Source of the DNA: Pilatotrama ljubarskyi
Lineage: Eukaryota; Basidiomycota; Agaricomycetes; Polyporales; Polyporaceae
Length of the DNA stretch: 64,000 bases
Direction: 5' to 3'
Assembly: GCA_022385805.1 (NCBI GenBank)
Contig: MU277724.1
Coordinates: 63,457 to 127,456 of the forward strand
This document shows, piece after piece, positions 9,583 to 19,944 of the stretch. Each line of letters opens with the position of its first letter. Positions within the stretch are counted from its first letter, which is position 1. The notes beneath the pieces are model-generated. The model made no database searches. It had not been told where the DNA came from and saw only the letters and a list, made by a program, of their open reading frames with translations. Position numbers and translations under genes: made by a program.

Positions 9583-11567
9583 ATGGCTTCCTCCACACGT
9601 CCTATCACCTACCGCCATATGCGCACGGACAACAAGTTCCTCGTCGATGCGAGTGCGCCCCAGATGCGCCGCGAGCGCGAGAGCGAATGGATCTCGCGCT
9701 CGTACCCGCCCTCCCCCATCCTGACCTCCCCACCCAGTCCCGTCCTGCACCCCGAGCACCCGCCGCGCTCGCAGACGCCCGACAATTGGAACCTCTCCTC
9801 ACCCAATGCGTCCGAAATGCCGTCGCCCATGCGCAGAGCTCTCATGCCCATGCTATCCCTGGCGAGGGAAGCGAAGGAGGAGACGCAGGCCCAGGCATGC
9901 GCAGACAGGAGCTCTCCGCGGGACTCCCGCCAGGGTCCGGAAGACGTCCCGATGAGCCGGCGCAGCTCGTCCAGGCCCAGGTCCTCGCCCGCGTCACCCC
10001 CGCACTCGCGCGCGTCGCAGCAGAGCTATCGCAGGTATCGCAGCCCGCGCGTCGAGTCCGAGAGCGACCCAGAAGAAGGCGGGGTGTCGCGCTCATGGCG
10101 CACGACCCCCGCCGACCGTAGCCCGCCCCGGACGCCTCCACCCCCTCCCGTTCCATCGCTGCCAAGCAATGGCTCGCGCACGAGCCCGCGCAGGCAGAAG
10201 TCGAAGGTGAAGCGCACCACCGTCGCGCACCGGCGGCTCATGGAGTCGGCAACGCTGTCGTCCGACAGCGGGATCGCAGGATCACCTCTCTGCCAGAGCC
10301 CGCTCGTCGCACTCCCACTTCCGGACATCCCTCCGTCCGCGTCTGAGTTCGAGAGGTCGTTCTTCCCGCCAGAGCGTCCAGCACGTAGCCAGCAGGGGGT
10401 GTCACCAGTATCGTCTCCCTCCAGCTCGCCGCTCGCCCTGCAGCCCGTTTCTCCTCGCGGAGAGAGCGCGCGTGGCGTACTGCAGGACTCGTCTCAGGAG
10501 CATGCTCGGCAACAGAACTCCTCGCGATCCGGAGAACAACAGACCCACCAGCGCGAACAGTCCCAGAGCTCCCAGGAACAGTACCGCCCATGCACCCCAG
10601 AGCGGTCGGGCAGGTTAGACAGTCCGAACGACGAGTCGGTGCCCGTGCCACTCAGTCCGGGATCGACGCTCGCGCAGACGCGCCCGGCTTCGCCCTCGTC
10701 AGTGGCGCGCTCGGCGTCGCCAAAGACGTCTTTTAAGGAACCACAGCAGGCGGGTGGCAAACCTTTGGAAGAGCCTGCGATGCGCCACTCTCAGTTCTAC
10801 ATGGAGGACGAGATGATCACTCTAAGGGTGAGTGCTCAGTCAGACGTCTTCTCGTAGGCGTCAGGCTAATCCTGCCGGATGCAGGTGGAGAACTGCCTGT
10901 TCCGGGTGCACAGGTACTTCCTCGAGCGGGACTCGACGTTCTTCAAGGAGTTTTTCCAGCGCACGCTCATCGTCGGGACGAACCTGGGCAAGACAGACGA
11001 CACCGCTGTCAAGCTGCAGGACGTCTCTCGGCGCGAGTTCGAGTGTCTTCTCCACTTCCTCTACCACGGGTGCGTCTTCCCGCGTCTTCTCGTGTCTCCC
11101 GTAACTCAACCTTCACTCCTTTCACGCGCAGAGCCTCGAATCCGCAAAACGACTCCATCCTCAACCTAGTCCTCCTCCTCTCCACGTCCACCGCGCTCGC
11201 CTTCCCCGCCGCGCGCACGCACGCCATCTCCGCGCTCGACCGCGCCTCCCCGCCGCTCGACCCGGTCGAACGCGTCTTCCTCGCGGAAAAGTACGACATC
11301 CCCGCATGGGTGCGCCCGGCGTACGTCGCGCTCTGCGCGCGTGCCCACCCGCTCGAGGACGCGGAGGCGGAGGTGCTTGGGCTGCAGACGACCGCGCGGC
11401 TCGCGCGCGCGCGCGAGGCCGTCCTGGAGGAGAAGGTGCAGGAGTGGCGGCGCGCGGTGGAGAGGGCGCAGAACGGCGAGGGTGCGGTCTCGAAAGAGGA
11501 CATGGAGGTGCGCGAGGCGCGGCTCGTGGAGAGGGTCGTCGACGAGATTTTCGCGTCCAGTCGGTAG
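9583..11567 (+). CDS. BTB/POZ domain protein with long disordered N-terminus, copy 1
   Basis: Three exons (9583-10827, 10885-11069, 11132-11567) give 621 residues. The first 400 are disordered: rich in Ser, Pro, Arg and Gln with many SP and RSP sites. A BTB domain follows, starting near HSQFYMEDEMITLRVENCLF and continuing HRYFLERDSTFFKEFFQ, then FECLLHFLYHG. The C-terminal helical part carries VFLAEKYDIPAWVRPAY, the BACK-like region usual in agaricomycete BTB proteins, where members are numerous and mostly unstudied. BTB domains mediate dimerisation and often recruit Cullin-3 ligases or act in transcription; no partner domain shows which applies. A related gene with the same intron positions is at 15372-16963. 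The frame can be extended upstream only through a non-ATG codon, so 9583 is the start. Confidence 0.88.
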
Positions 11568-11889
11568 AGTCGGCTGTGTTGGTTTCTTGCTTCTTAGGTT
11601 AGACTTGTGCGCTCGAGCTGGACCTTGGGATTGGCAGATTATTGTATCGTGTAGGGCTGTTGTACCATACATACCCTAATGTATATTCGTTGATGGCTAG
11701 GATGACTGGTGACTGATGGCCGGTACTTCGCTCTGGAAAGCAGTCAATACAGAGCGGCTGGGCGTCGAAAGCAGGTGCAGAGGCTGATGATTAGCAATAC
11801 AAGAGAGTAGTAGTGTACAAGGGGTATACGCGTGCGGCCGCTTGCCCAACCGGCCGTCGCGTGATAAGCAAACCAAAAAGACGGACCCG
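11568..11889. other. Convergent 3' intergenic region
   Basis: 322 bases between the stops of BTB gene 1 (plus) and RPB9 (minus). It holds the 3' ends of both transcripts and nothing else that I can see. Confidence 0.5.
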
Positions 11890-12475
11890 TTACATCTCAG
11901 GTTGTGTCTCCAATTCGAGTGTTGGATCCGTGTACGCGTGGTCGCATTTCGTGCAGACGTAGAAGAGGATCATCCGGGTCTCCTTGCGCTTCGACTGGTC
12001 TTGGAAGTATACCGCGCTGTGTCGTCATAGTTAAGATGTGTCTAGGTACAGCGGAAGAAAGAGCGTACTCGTCATGGCCGCATTTTGGACAGGTCATTTT
12101 TGCATGTGCCTAAGCGAAAGTTGAGACGGCCGGAGGAAGTAGCGGGCTCTTACGGCTACTCACCAGCGTAGGATCCGAGCCGAGGTCATTCGTCACGTTG
12201 ACCTGCTCCCTGATACGTGGTCAGCACCAGCTTTGACTAGCTGTCTCGACTCTCAAAGGAGCAGAGGGCGATAATGAGACTTCAAGGACAGAGACGTACT
12301 TTGTGACCGTGAGCAAGTCATTGCGGTACACACACTGGTTGTCCCCAATCTCGTCGTATGCGCAGATCCGGCACGCATACACCATCACACGTCGTTGGGG
12401 GTCGGCTTTCGGATAGAGGAGGTTGTTGCACTCGGAGCAGAAGTGGAGGGAGGCCTGAGTAATGAGAATTGTCAT
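11890..12475 (-). CDS. RPB9: RNA polymerase II subunit RPB9
   Basis: Four exons (12475-12300, 12209-12164, 12109-12069, 12016-11890) sum to 129 residues in frame. The N-terminal zinc ribbon reads FCSECNNLLYP then YACRIC. The C-terminal TFIIS-like ribbon reads MTCPKCGHD then FYVCTKCDHAYTD. Between them is NDLGSDPTL, typical of the linker. This is the length (about 120) and layout of RPB9, which sits at the jaw of Pol II and affects start-site choice, fidelity and transcription-coupled repair in the nucleus. The start is the least certain part: MTILITQ is unusual and CAG just before the conserved ASLHFC could be an intron acceptor, so a short upstream exon may exist. The gene is divergent from the mannosyltransferase with about 308 bases between. 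Confidence 0.92.
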
Positions 12476-12783
12476 TGTTCGTCCACCACAGGTAGCCACG
12501 TGAGTAACAGCAAGTGTAAGCAGCCGTGTCACTTGCCATGCTGCACGGAAGGGACAGTTTCAGAAGATGCCCGCGGTGGTGGTGGTGGTGGTGCGAGTAC
12601 GAGTTGAGTACGAGGGGAGTACGTAGTAGGCGCTCATAGTGCATGTGGTGTCTGAAGCGCCCGTCGCAGCCTGGACAGTGATACGACGCACTGGCACTCG
12701 ACGCACAACCGCTCGTCCTTTCCTCCTCACTCCGTGTCCGACTCGCCGATGCAGTAGCACGCAGCGCTTCTGCTTCGTGCTCC
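12476..12783. promoter_or_regulatory. Shared divergent promoter of RPB9 and SMP3-like gene
   Basis: 308 bases lie between the two ATGs on opposite strands. No other gene fits, so the interval must drive both. A short upstream exon of RPB9 could lie in the left part. Confidence 0.45.
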
Positions 12784-14804
12784 ATGTTCTCGTACCCTAG
12801 GGGACGCTGCATCTATGCTGGACTGTTACTACTCCGTATTGGTCTTGCACTGCTTGGAACAGGATATATCCACCCAGACGAGTACTTCCAGAATGGCGAG
12901 GCTATAGCAGGTCTGTAACGATGTGCTCTCTTCTCGTGTGTGTATACTAAGACCAACCAAGAAGGCCGCCAGCTCGGATTGCACACACTTCTGACCTGGG
13001 AGTGGGACTCTGTCTTCCCCTGTCGCTCCATCGTTCCGGTCTGGATGAGCACCGGCGTGCCGTTCTACATCCTGCGGTTGTTGCTGAAGGGTATGTGAAA
13101 CCGAAATGATAGCTCGTTGATCCCTGACTGGTTAGGCCAACATTTGTCTCCGCGTTCTGCCTTTGCTGCTGAGAGATTTTCTTTCCTGCTCTTGTCTCTG
13201 CTACTCGGTATGCCCGCTGTCCCTTGACTGCCACTCGTCTAGTAACCCTCTCGCAGACTGTTCAGTGTATCACATGGTCGACTCTGCCCGCCTTCAAGCC
13301 TTGCTGCTACTTGCCTCGTCATACGTCACGGTAACATACCAAGTTCGGCCATTCTCGAACTCTTTGGAGGCCGTTCAGGTGGCCCTCTCTCTGGTGCTCC
13401 TTAAGAAGCTATTGGTGCTTGAGAATGCTCCAAGGCAATCACAGGTTGGGTTCCATGAATATGCTAAGGTATAGCAACTAACACCGCGGCACAGCGGTCT
13501 CTAGTCTACCTGTCGTTGCTAGCACTTGTTGCTGTCTGTGGGCTCTTCACGCGTATCACCTTCGCTGCTTTCTTCTTCCCAGTCGCACTCGAGGTCGTCA
13601 AGTGGAGTCTGCGCCGGACACGTTTCTCGTTGCGTCTTCTTATACGATCACTCTCGCTGCCCCTCTTGGTCGCCTTCGCCACAATTTTGGGCTTCATCTA
13701 CGTGGACAGCATCTACTTCCATGGCTCTGCGCTGCTCGCTAGTGCCGAGCTCACCCCACTGAATTTCTTGCGGTACAACCTCCTGCCATCCAATCTTGCA
13801 GAACATGGCCTCCACCCCCGATGGCTGCACCTGGTTGTCAACCTCCCGATGATCGCTACTCCGGGTCTACTGTACTACGTCCTACGTGCTGAATTTGACA
13901 TATTCACCTCGCGTTCTGGCGAAAAAGACAAGAACAAGCCGGGAGTCATCCAGATGATGCAGAGAAGTATGGCTTCCTGAGTGCTCAAAGTTCAGTTACT
14001 GATTCCCTGCCAGCGCTATACTGGGTTAGATGGTCAGCGGTGTCGCTCTTGTCGGTCCAACCACACCAGGAACCTCGCTTCTTAACACCACTCCTCGTTC
14101 CGATGATCGTCATGGCAGTGAACAATGGCCGCATCCTGCGTGCCCGCAAGTCGTTCCTGGTATGACTCGTGGACGCATCGCGCACTCTATATCCTGACCA
14201 TGCTTCCCCACCCCAGATATTCTGGATAGTTGGGAATTCTGTACTTGCGATTCTCTTTGGCATTCTCCACCAGGGTGGCGTTATCCCGTCGCTTTTCCGT
14301 CTTCATGACATGGTGTATGATGAGGTTTCTGGGCTGTCCGCTCACCATTTCCGGATTGTATATTGGAAGACGTACATGCCGCCAAGGCATTTGCTGGCCA
14401 TACGACAAGAAGGTCAGTAGACGCGACTAACATGGATATATGCGACGCCTGCTTGACCCCCCTCTCTCCCTCCAGACGTCGACTGGGATAGGGTCTCGGT
14501 TCGAGACCTCTCGGGTGCCTCTCCGAAGAGTCTTGTCGACACGTTGCTCACCACCAAATCGTCCACAAAGCCCCTCTCCCTTCTCCTCGTGACGCCCTTC
14601 CACGCGGTTAAAGAGCTGGACGCGCAGGTGCAGGGGTGCGTAGTGGAGCGGCAGCGGGTCTTCCCGCATCTGGACCTCGATCACATCGGCGAGTCGATGG
14701 AAGTTGGATGGAGAGATGGGCTGAGCTTAGGAATCTTTGACGTGGATATGCCTTGCTTGCGGAAGGCGGTGCGATTCGAGTTTCGTCAGGAGACGGAATC
14801 CTAG
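12784..14804 (+). CDS. SMP3: GPI mannosyltransferase, GT22 family, probably SMP3/PIG-Z
   Basis: About eight exons starting at 12784-12910 can be spliced in frame to the TAG at 14802-14804. The N-terminus carries the GT22 lumenal motif GYIHPDEYFQNGEAI just after the first membrane helix. WEWDSVFPCRSIVP follows, then several hydrophobic segments (ERFSFLLLSLLL, LVYLSLLALVAVCGLF, FRITF-type RITFAAFFFPVAL). The second GT22 signature is SVQPHQEPRFLTPLLVP. Members of GT22 are ER polytopic enzymes using dolichol-phosphate mannose. The spacing and DLDHIGESMEVGW tail suit SMP3, which adds the fourth mannose to the GPI anchor precursor; GPI10 or ALG9 are less likely alternatives. Intron boundaries are clear GT-AG. 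Confidence 0.82.
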
Positions 14805-15371
14805 AACTGGCCCTAGGCGGTGATTGGGAGTGATAGGACGACGGCGGCTCAGGTCTCGGTGGATCCATGTCTTCAATCTCCACTGCGTTGAAGAGAGGTG
14901 ACGCGGTGCGCATATATGCGGATCTGCGAGGTGATTGCGCGCGGCGGTCGTCTGCTGTTGGTGAGTCGTGCCACTGCATCGCTGTACACATTGGGCTGAT
15001 AGCTCGCCGCTGACTATACGCGATAGTTTACCATACTTGCGCGTGGTAAGCGAGGACTTGAACCTCCGAGCATTTGATATCCCCATATAGGAGTCGGTTT
15101 CTTAAGGCGCAAGACTAAGAGGTTGTTGAACGGTGCCGCGAAGTCGGATAGATCTGCTATGACAGATCCCTCTCGGTGCTACCGCAACGGATCCGGTATC
15201 CCAGTTTTACCTTTCCTTTGCGTTTTCCCGGTCAGTACGGATCGGGTCGTGCAGGGCAGGCGGATACGGACTCGTAACCGCGTGCTCTGCATCGTGGGCG
15301 TGTGCTGCAGCGAACGACCAGCTACTTGCGTTGTCCATGCCTCATCTGCGTTGCAGCCGCTACTTAGTACT
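14805..15371. other. Intergenic with a tRNA-like fragment, no gene
   Basis: 567 bases between the mannosyltransferase stop and the chosen start of BTB gene 2. An upstream frame extends from 15123, but the ATG at 15372 gives a more typical start. A perfect polymerase III B-box-like string lies on the minus strand at 15064-15054, but no full tRNA cloverleaf can be drawn around it. Confidence 0.4.
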
Positions 15372-16963
15372 ATGTCTTCAAGCGAGCTCGACCACCATCG
15401 TCCTGACATTCCAATGGCTCAGCGGGCTGCACAGACGTATGGACATTACGTTCTCGACACTATGGACCCTCCTACTCGACTACCGTCTCCATGGGCGACG
15501 ATGACCACCCCGTCGCCCTCGCCTGGCCCGCCTCCGAGCCCCGCTGTCTGGATGCCGCACGACTGGACGCCCACCGCGCGCAGGGCCCCAGCGCACACGC
15601 CAGCGCCCGCCCGCTCGCTCCCGCTCATTCCCGGCGGGTCCGCATCCGCGCACGAGATGCACGAGATGCAGGCCCTTCGCACGAATACGACCTACTCCCC
15701 GATACCGACTCACCCCGAGTTCCTGCGGAACCTGCAGTCGCACCCGATGATCATCCAGCGCGGCGGTCTGGGCGATTTCGCGCGCACACCGAGCCCCGCA
15801 TCGTCCATTGAGTTCGTACAAGCCGCTCAAGCTAAGGGACCTGCTCCTGGTCATGCTCCCAATGGCGGAAATGGCCAGGCTACGGCGAAGTTCGGAGGGT
15901 CGGGCGGTGTGCACGTCGCCAGCCCTGTGCCCTTCCCCTCGGATCTGCGCTTCGCGTCACCTTCCCCGGCGAACTCTAGGATGTCGAGCCCTCGACCACT
16001 GCCGAGCGTGCACGGCTCACAGCATAGCCTGCACAGCGTACCTAGTGGTTCGAGCACCCGACCAAGCCCTACAACCAGCCCGGACTCCGCGGCAGCGTTG
16101 TCCTCCCCAAGGAGGAATCTTGTTGCGATGCCGCGCCCGCGACTGCCGGCAATTGGAAGTTCGTCCATGGTCAATGCCGCGACGGAGCCGCGAGCCGGAG
16201 GGGTCAATCTCTCTAGGCATCCCGTCTTCTATATGCAGGAAGGGATGGTCGTGCTCAAAGTGAGTATGGTCAAGCGTCGTGCCTGTTGCTGCTTTATCTC
16301 ATTATCTCATGGAAGGTCCAGGAGTCGTTGTACAAGATCCACAAGTATTTGCTCGAGCACCACTCAGATTACTTCAGAAGGGTCCTTGCTGAAGGGAACG
16401 ATTTCCTTGGCCGCTCCGATGAGGCTCCCGTTCCTTTGCCTTCGGACGTCGACCAACAAGCGTTCGATTGCTTGTTGAACTTCTTGTACTATGGGTATGG
16501 TTCCGCCCTCGTATGACTGATACTAGGCTGAGAAGTACACAGGATTTACGACCCCACGTCTGTGTCGCTGGCAGACTGGACCACCATCCTTCGGGTGTCG
16601 ACGCGGCTGCAGTGCACCAAGATCCGTCAATATGCCATTCGCGAGCTATCCGCTCGCCGCTCTTCTCTGCCAACCATTGACGCGATCGTGCTCGCCAAGG
16701 AATACGACATCCCCTCTTGGCTGGGTCCCGCGTACGCCGAGCTCGTCAGGCGCCTAACTCCGCTCAACGACGAAGAGGCCGAGCGACTTGGGGCGCGCAC
16801 AGTCGCGCAAGTGGCTCGTGCGCGCGAGATGCTTAGGGAAGAGGAGTACGCCCTCTTCCAACAGCGCAGATACGGCGCGAAGTACGTGTTCCCGGAGCGC
16901 CCTGATGAGCAGCTGGTCGCGCGTGCGGTCAACGAAGTCTTCCATTTCTTGGCTCCTGCGTAG
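15372..16963 (+). CDS. BTB/POZ domain protein, copy 2
   Basis: Three exons (15372-16259, 16316-16494, 16543-16963) give 495 residues. Residues 1-280 are a low-complexity Ser/Pro-rich region. The BTB core begins at SRHPVFYMQEGMVVLKVQES, continues HKYLLEHHSDYFRRVLAEG and FDCLLNFLYYG, and is followed by LAKEYDIPSWLGPAYAELV, the same helical tail as in copy 1 (9583-11567). Intron positions relative to the domain match copy 1: one after the LR/LK of the first strand, one within the Gly codon of the FLY-x-G motif. The BTB and tail are much better conserved than the disordered part. A later ATG at 15414 is possible. Function is unknown; see copy 1 for what the fold suggests. Confidence 0.87.
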
Positions 16964-17403
16964 TCAAGGTTGCGTTATCGTGCATAAGTTATCTACCATG
17001 CGAGCTAGCCCCGAGCAGCCGGGTCTGTATCCCAGTGTGAAATACCATGCTATCGTTCTGACAATACAACGCTGCGTCCCCTCATCTGACGAATGTCCTT
17101 GCTCCATGGGCCGCCGAAAGGAGCCACCCTACATTCCGCCTTGATGCCAAGTGGTGCAGCCTCGCACGTCCTCGGGGCCGCCGTCTCTCCGGTTGAGGTG
17201 CGTGTCTCATTGCATCCGGAGATCGGATGTTTCACCCTCAACCTCTATGAAGCGCTCCCCTTAGACGATTCGGAATTTGGTTTCGAAGCCGCTCAAACCA
17301 CTGTATCGCTGCGTGTGCCGTACGCTGGCCCCGCACGTTCCATCAAGCTTAGGTGGCCTCGGCTCCCAGGGCGCTGCGAGTCATGTGTACAGATTTTGGC
17401 ATG
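16964..17403. other. Intergenic upstream of dehydrogenase array
   Basis: About 440 bases between BTB gene 2 and the TATA box of dehydrogenase 1. An open frame of 105 codons at 17093-17410 has no recognisable features and runs into the promoter, so I do not call it. Confidence 0.45.
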
Positions 17404-17411
17404 TATATAAG
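17404..17411 (+). promoter_or_regulatory. TATA box for dehydrogenase 1
   Basis: TATATAAG lies about 46 bases before the ATG at 17457. Same octamer as at the two small secreted peptide genes. Confidence 0.6.
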
Positions 17412-17456
17412 CATGGTGAAATAGGCGTCGACGAGCCCATCGTACTCTCACCCAGC

Positions 17457-19164
17457 ATGAAGGCTTTACGCTATCATGGTCCAAAGGACATCCGACTTGA
17501 CAACATACCTGAGCCCGTAGTGGGCCCCAAGCAAGTCAAGGTTAAAGTACGTCCTTTGACTGCCTGCCTCGTTTGACCATCCTACGATCTAATCCATTTG
17601 AACTCGAAGATCGCCTGGTGAGCATCGTTATCACGAGCTATGTCCCCGCGCCAACCGAGTCGTGGCTCAATTATCATAGGTGCGGAAGTACGTGTTGTTT
17701 CCTGCTCCCGGAAAAGCGACTTGTCTAACGGATCATGCGGATAGTATGCGGGACAGACCTACACACGTACGAGGGTCATCCCATGCCGGGAATTACTCCA
17801 ACTGCTACGGACCCGCACCCTATCACTGGAGACACGCTTCCAATCGTGATCGGTCATGAGTAGGAACCGCGTCTCTGCTTTGCCATACGTGATCACATAC
17901 GCTGTTCTCAGATTTTCTGGCACTATTGTCGAACTGGGGCCTAGGGTGGACACATCGAAATACTCCATAGGTCAGAACGTCGCAGTGTGAGTGGACAGTA
18001 CAGCATGGACAAGGATGTGGATGACCCTTCTACGTTTCTTGCAGCGTTCCGCTCGTGAGCTGTATGCAAGGAGATTGCCCCGGCTGCTCCCAGCCTGACA
18101 TGTGCAACCATTGCACAAAGTGCTGGGCTTTGGTCTGCATACCACTCGATCCCTCCCTCCTGTCATAAGCTGATATCGGCGCCTCGACAGGGAATGTCCA
18201 GCGGGACGAACGGCGGCCTGGCTGAATATGCTGCAGTCAACCAAGAGCTCGTGCATGTTCTTCCGCCCAATACTTCTCGTACGCCTTTCGCGCTCTGCAG
18301 AAGCATCTTCTGATGCCATCACTATCAGTGGAGGTCGGTGCGCTCATCGAGCCCTTGGCGGTGGTATGGCGAGCTGCCAAGAGAGGGAGTATCAAGGCTG
18401 GAGACAAGGTCCTGATCCTAGGTGCCGGACCGGTAAGTGTTGGTCGCAGCTCACTTTTGTCAAACTGGTGTTGAATCAACTCTCAGATCGCCCTATTGAT
18501 GTTGCACGTCGCGAGGTGTGTGCGCACTCTGATCAGCCGAAGCGAATGACGCTCATGCGGGCGACAGAGTCTTTGGGGCTTCATGGATCGGCGTTTCCGG
18601 CCGCCGTCCCGTGCGATGCGAACTGGCCCGCAAGCACGGCGCGTCGGCTGTCTTCGACACAACCAACCCAGGCATGGACGTCGGTGTCGAGACGTTAAAA
18701 GCGACTGGGAATGGCGTCGACGTCGTCGTTGACTGTGCCGGGAGTCAGGTCACATTGGACACTGCCCTAATCGCCGTACGGGCTGGAGGTACAATCGTGA
18801 GCCTTGCCGATTGGCAGACGAAGCCAGTGATCGACATGAGGATCATGCTCTACAAGGAGATCGTGCTGACGAGTAAGTTTCTCGACATGGCTCCGCGAGT
18901 GCTACGTGCGCCTCGTTCATGCACGGTCATTGCAGGTAGTCTCGGCTACTCGAACGACCATCCAGAAGTCCTCAAAGCCATAGCGGAGAAACGGTTGGGC
19001 GACTTAGAGAGTCTTGTCACTCAGCGCGCTTCTCTAGAAGAATTTATGGAGAAAGGGATCATGGCACTTACCCGCGAGAAAGATCGCCACGGTACGTATC
19101 GCTCGACATTATAAGTACAGGCGAACTCATCACCATTGCAGTGAAAGTACTGATACATCCGTGA
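17457..19164 (+). CDS. Zinc-dependent alcohol dehydrogenase (butanediol/sorbitol type), array copy 1
   Basis: Twelve exons join to roughly 390 residues ending VKVLIHP. Start is MKALRYHGPKDIRL, the standard opening of the medium-chain dehydrogenase family. Catalytic zinc ligands are the Cys of ICGTDLH and the His-Glu of IGHEFSG. The structural zinc lobe SCMQGDCPGCSQPDMCNHC keeps the four expected cysteines and has two extra (MC and KC). GALIEPLAVVWRA and the Rossmann motif LILGAGPIALLMLHVAR follow. The family oxidises secondary alcohols or polyols with NAD(P). The usual VEP before the zinc lobe reads VVP here, a Glu loss not shared with copies 2 and 3. Exons 2 and 3 are microexons of 8 bases (17610-17617 and 17680-17687), together coding the IAWCG linker. 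All splice sites are GT-AG and the frame is intact. Confidence 0.9.
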
Positions 19165-19944
19165 TATGTATGGTCGAGCGAGAGCGGTTTGTACCCTCAC
19201 ATTCTCGCATACTTATAGACAGTAGCATATGAGGCGCGACTACTAGTAGCCGCTGACTCCGACTTGTTAGCCGTCGATCAAACCGATATGCACGGGCTTT
19301 GCTGGTACGTCGTTATAACTCGGATGGCGCAGTACCGGGCGGGTCGTGTGTCTCAACGTGTCTCATATTGTGCGGTGGCATGGGGGGTGCGATGTTGAGT
19401 CTACATAAAATGGCCCAGACCAAGATTGTGTGCAAGAAATCAGTCAGACTCGGAAACTGGTGGGTGCCAGGCGGTGTGATCTGACGTAAGCTAATAACCT
19501 CTTCTTGACTGCAGCAGGCTGTGCCTGATGCCATATGCTGACGCGAATGCGGGCGGACGTGCAAGCGCCCAGGGGTTTGCTGATCCTTTGTGGTGATACG
19601 AGTTCATACGTGAGTGAAAACCTGAACGAGATTCTATCGCATGGCCGGGTGAGTAAGCTTACTGTAAGCTGCGCAGGGCTTGATGATGTGGGGCAACAGT
19701 GTCCGTCTGGAATGCCGTGCGGTCGGCAATCTAGAACAGTACTCTCTCGCGGGCCTATCGTAGAATCCATGCGCCTCTGAGGACGCAGGAGCACCGATAT
19801 GTCGGAGCTTTCAGTTGGCTCGGACCGAGTGATCTTACTAATTGCCCTGGATGTGAGAGTATATTAGACGTGGATAACGCAGCGTGGACGCTACCCGATC
19901 ATCGACAGTCGACATTCCGCCTCCCAAGTTCTCAACCTTTCCAG
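19165..19944. other. Intergenic between dehydrogenases 1 and 2
   Basis: 780 bases holding the 3' end of copy 1 and the promoter of copy 2. An AT-rich TATATTA at about 19859-19865, 80 bases before the next ATG, is a weak TATA candidate. No gene is seen. Confidence 0.45.

Noticed and set aside
15033..15125. tRNA gene on the minus strand
   Set aside because: A perfect B-box-like string (15064-15054) sits in a T-arm-like hairpin, and the plus strand nearby resembles the D-arm of a leucine tRNA, but the two are on opposite strands and no acceptor or anticodon stem can be paired.
15123..15371. Upstream extension of BTB gene 2
   Set aside because: The frame is open but the sequence lacks the Ser/Pro bias of the rest, and the ATG at 15372 gives a simpler start.
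17093..17410. 105-codon frame upstream of dehydrogenase 1
   Set aside because: It overlaps the TATA box of the dehydrogenase and has no recognisable features.
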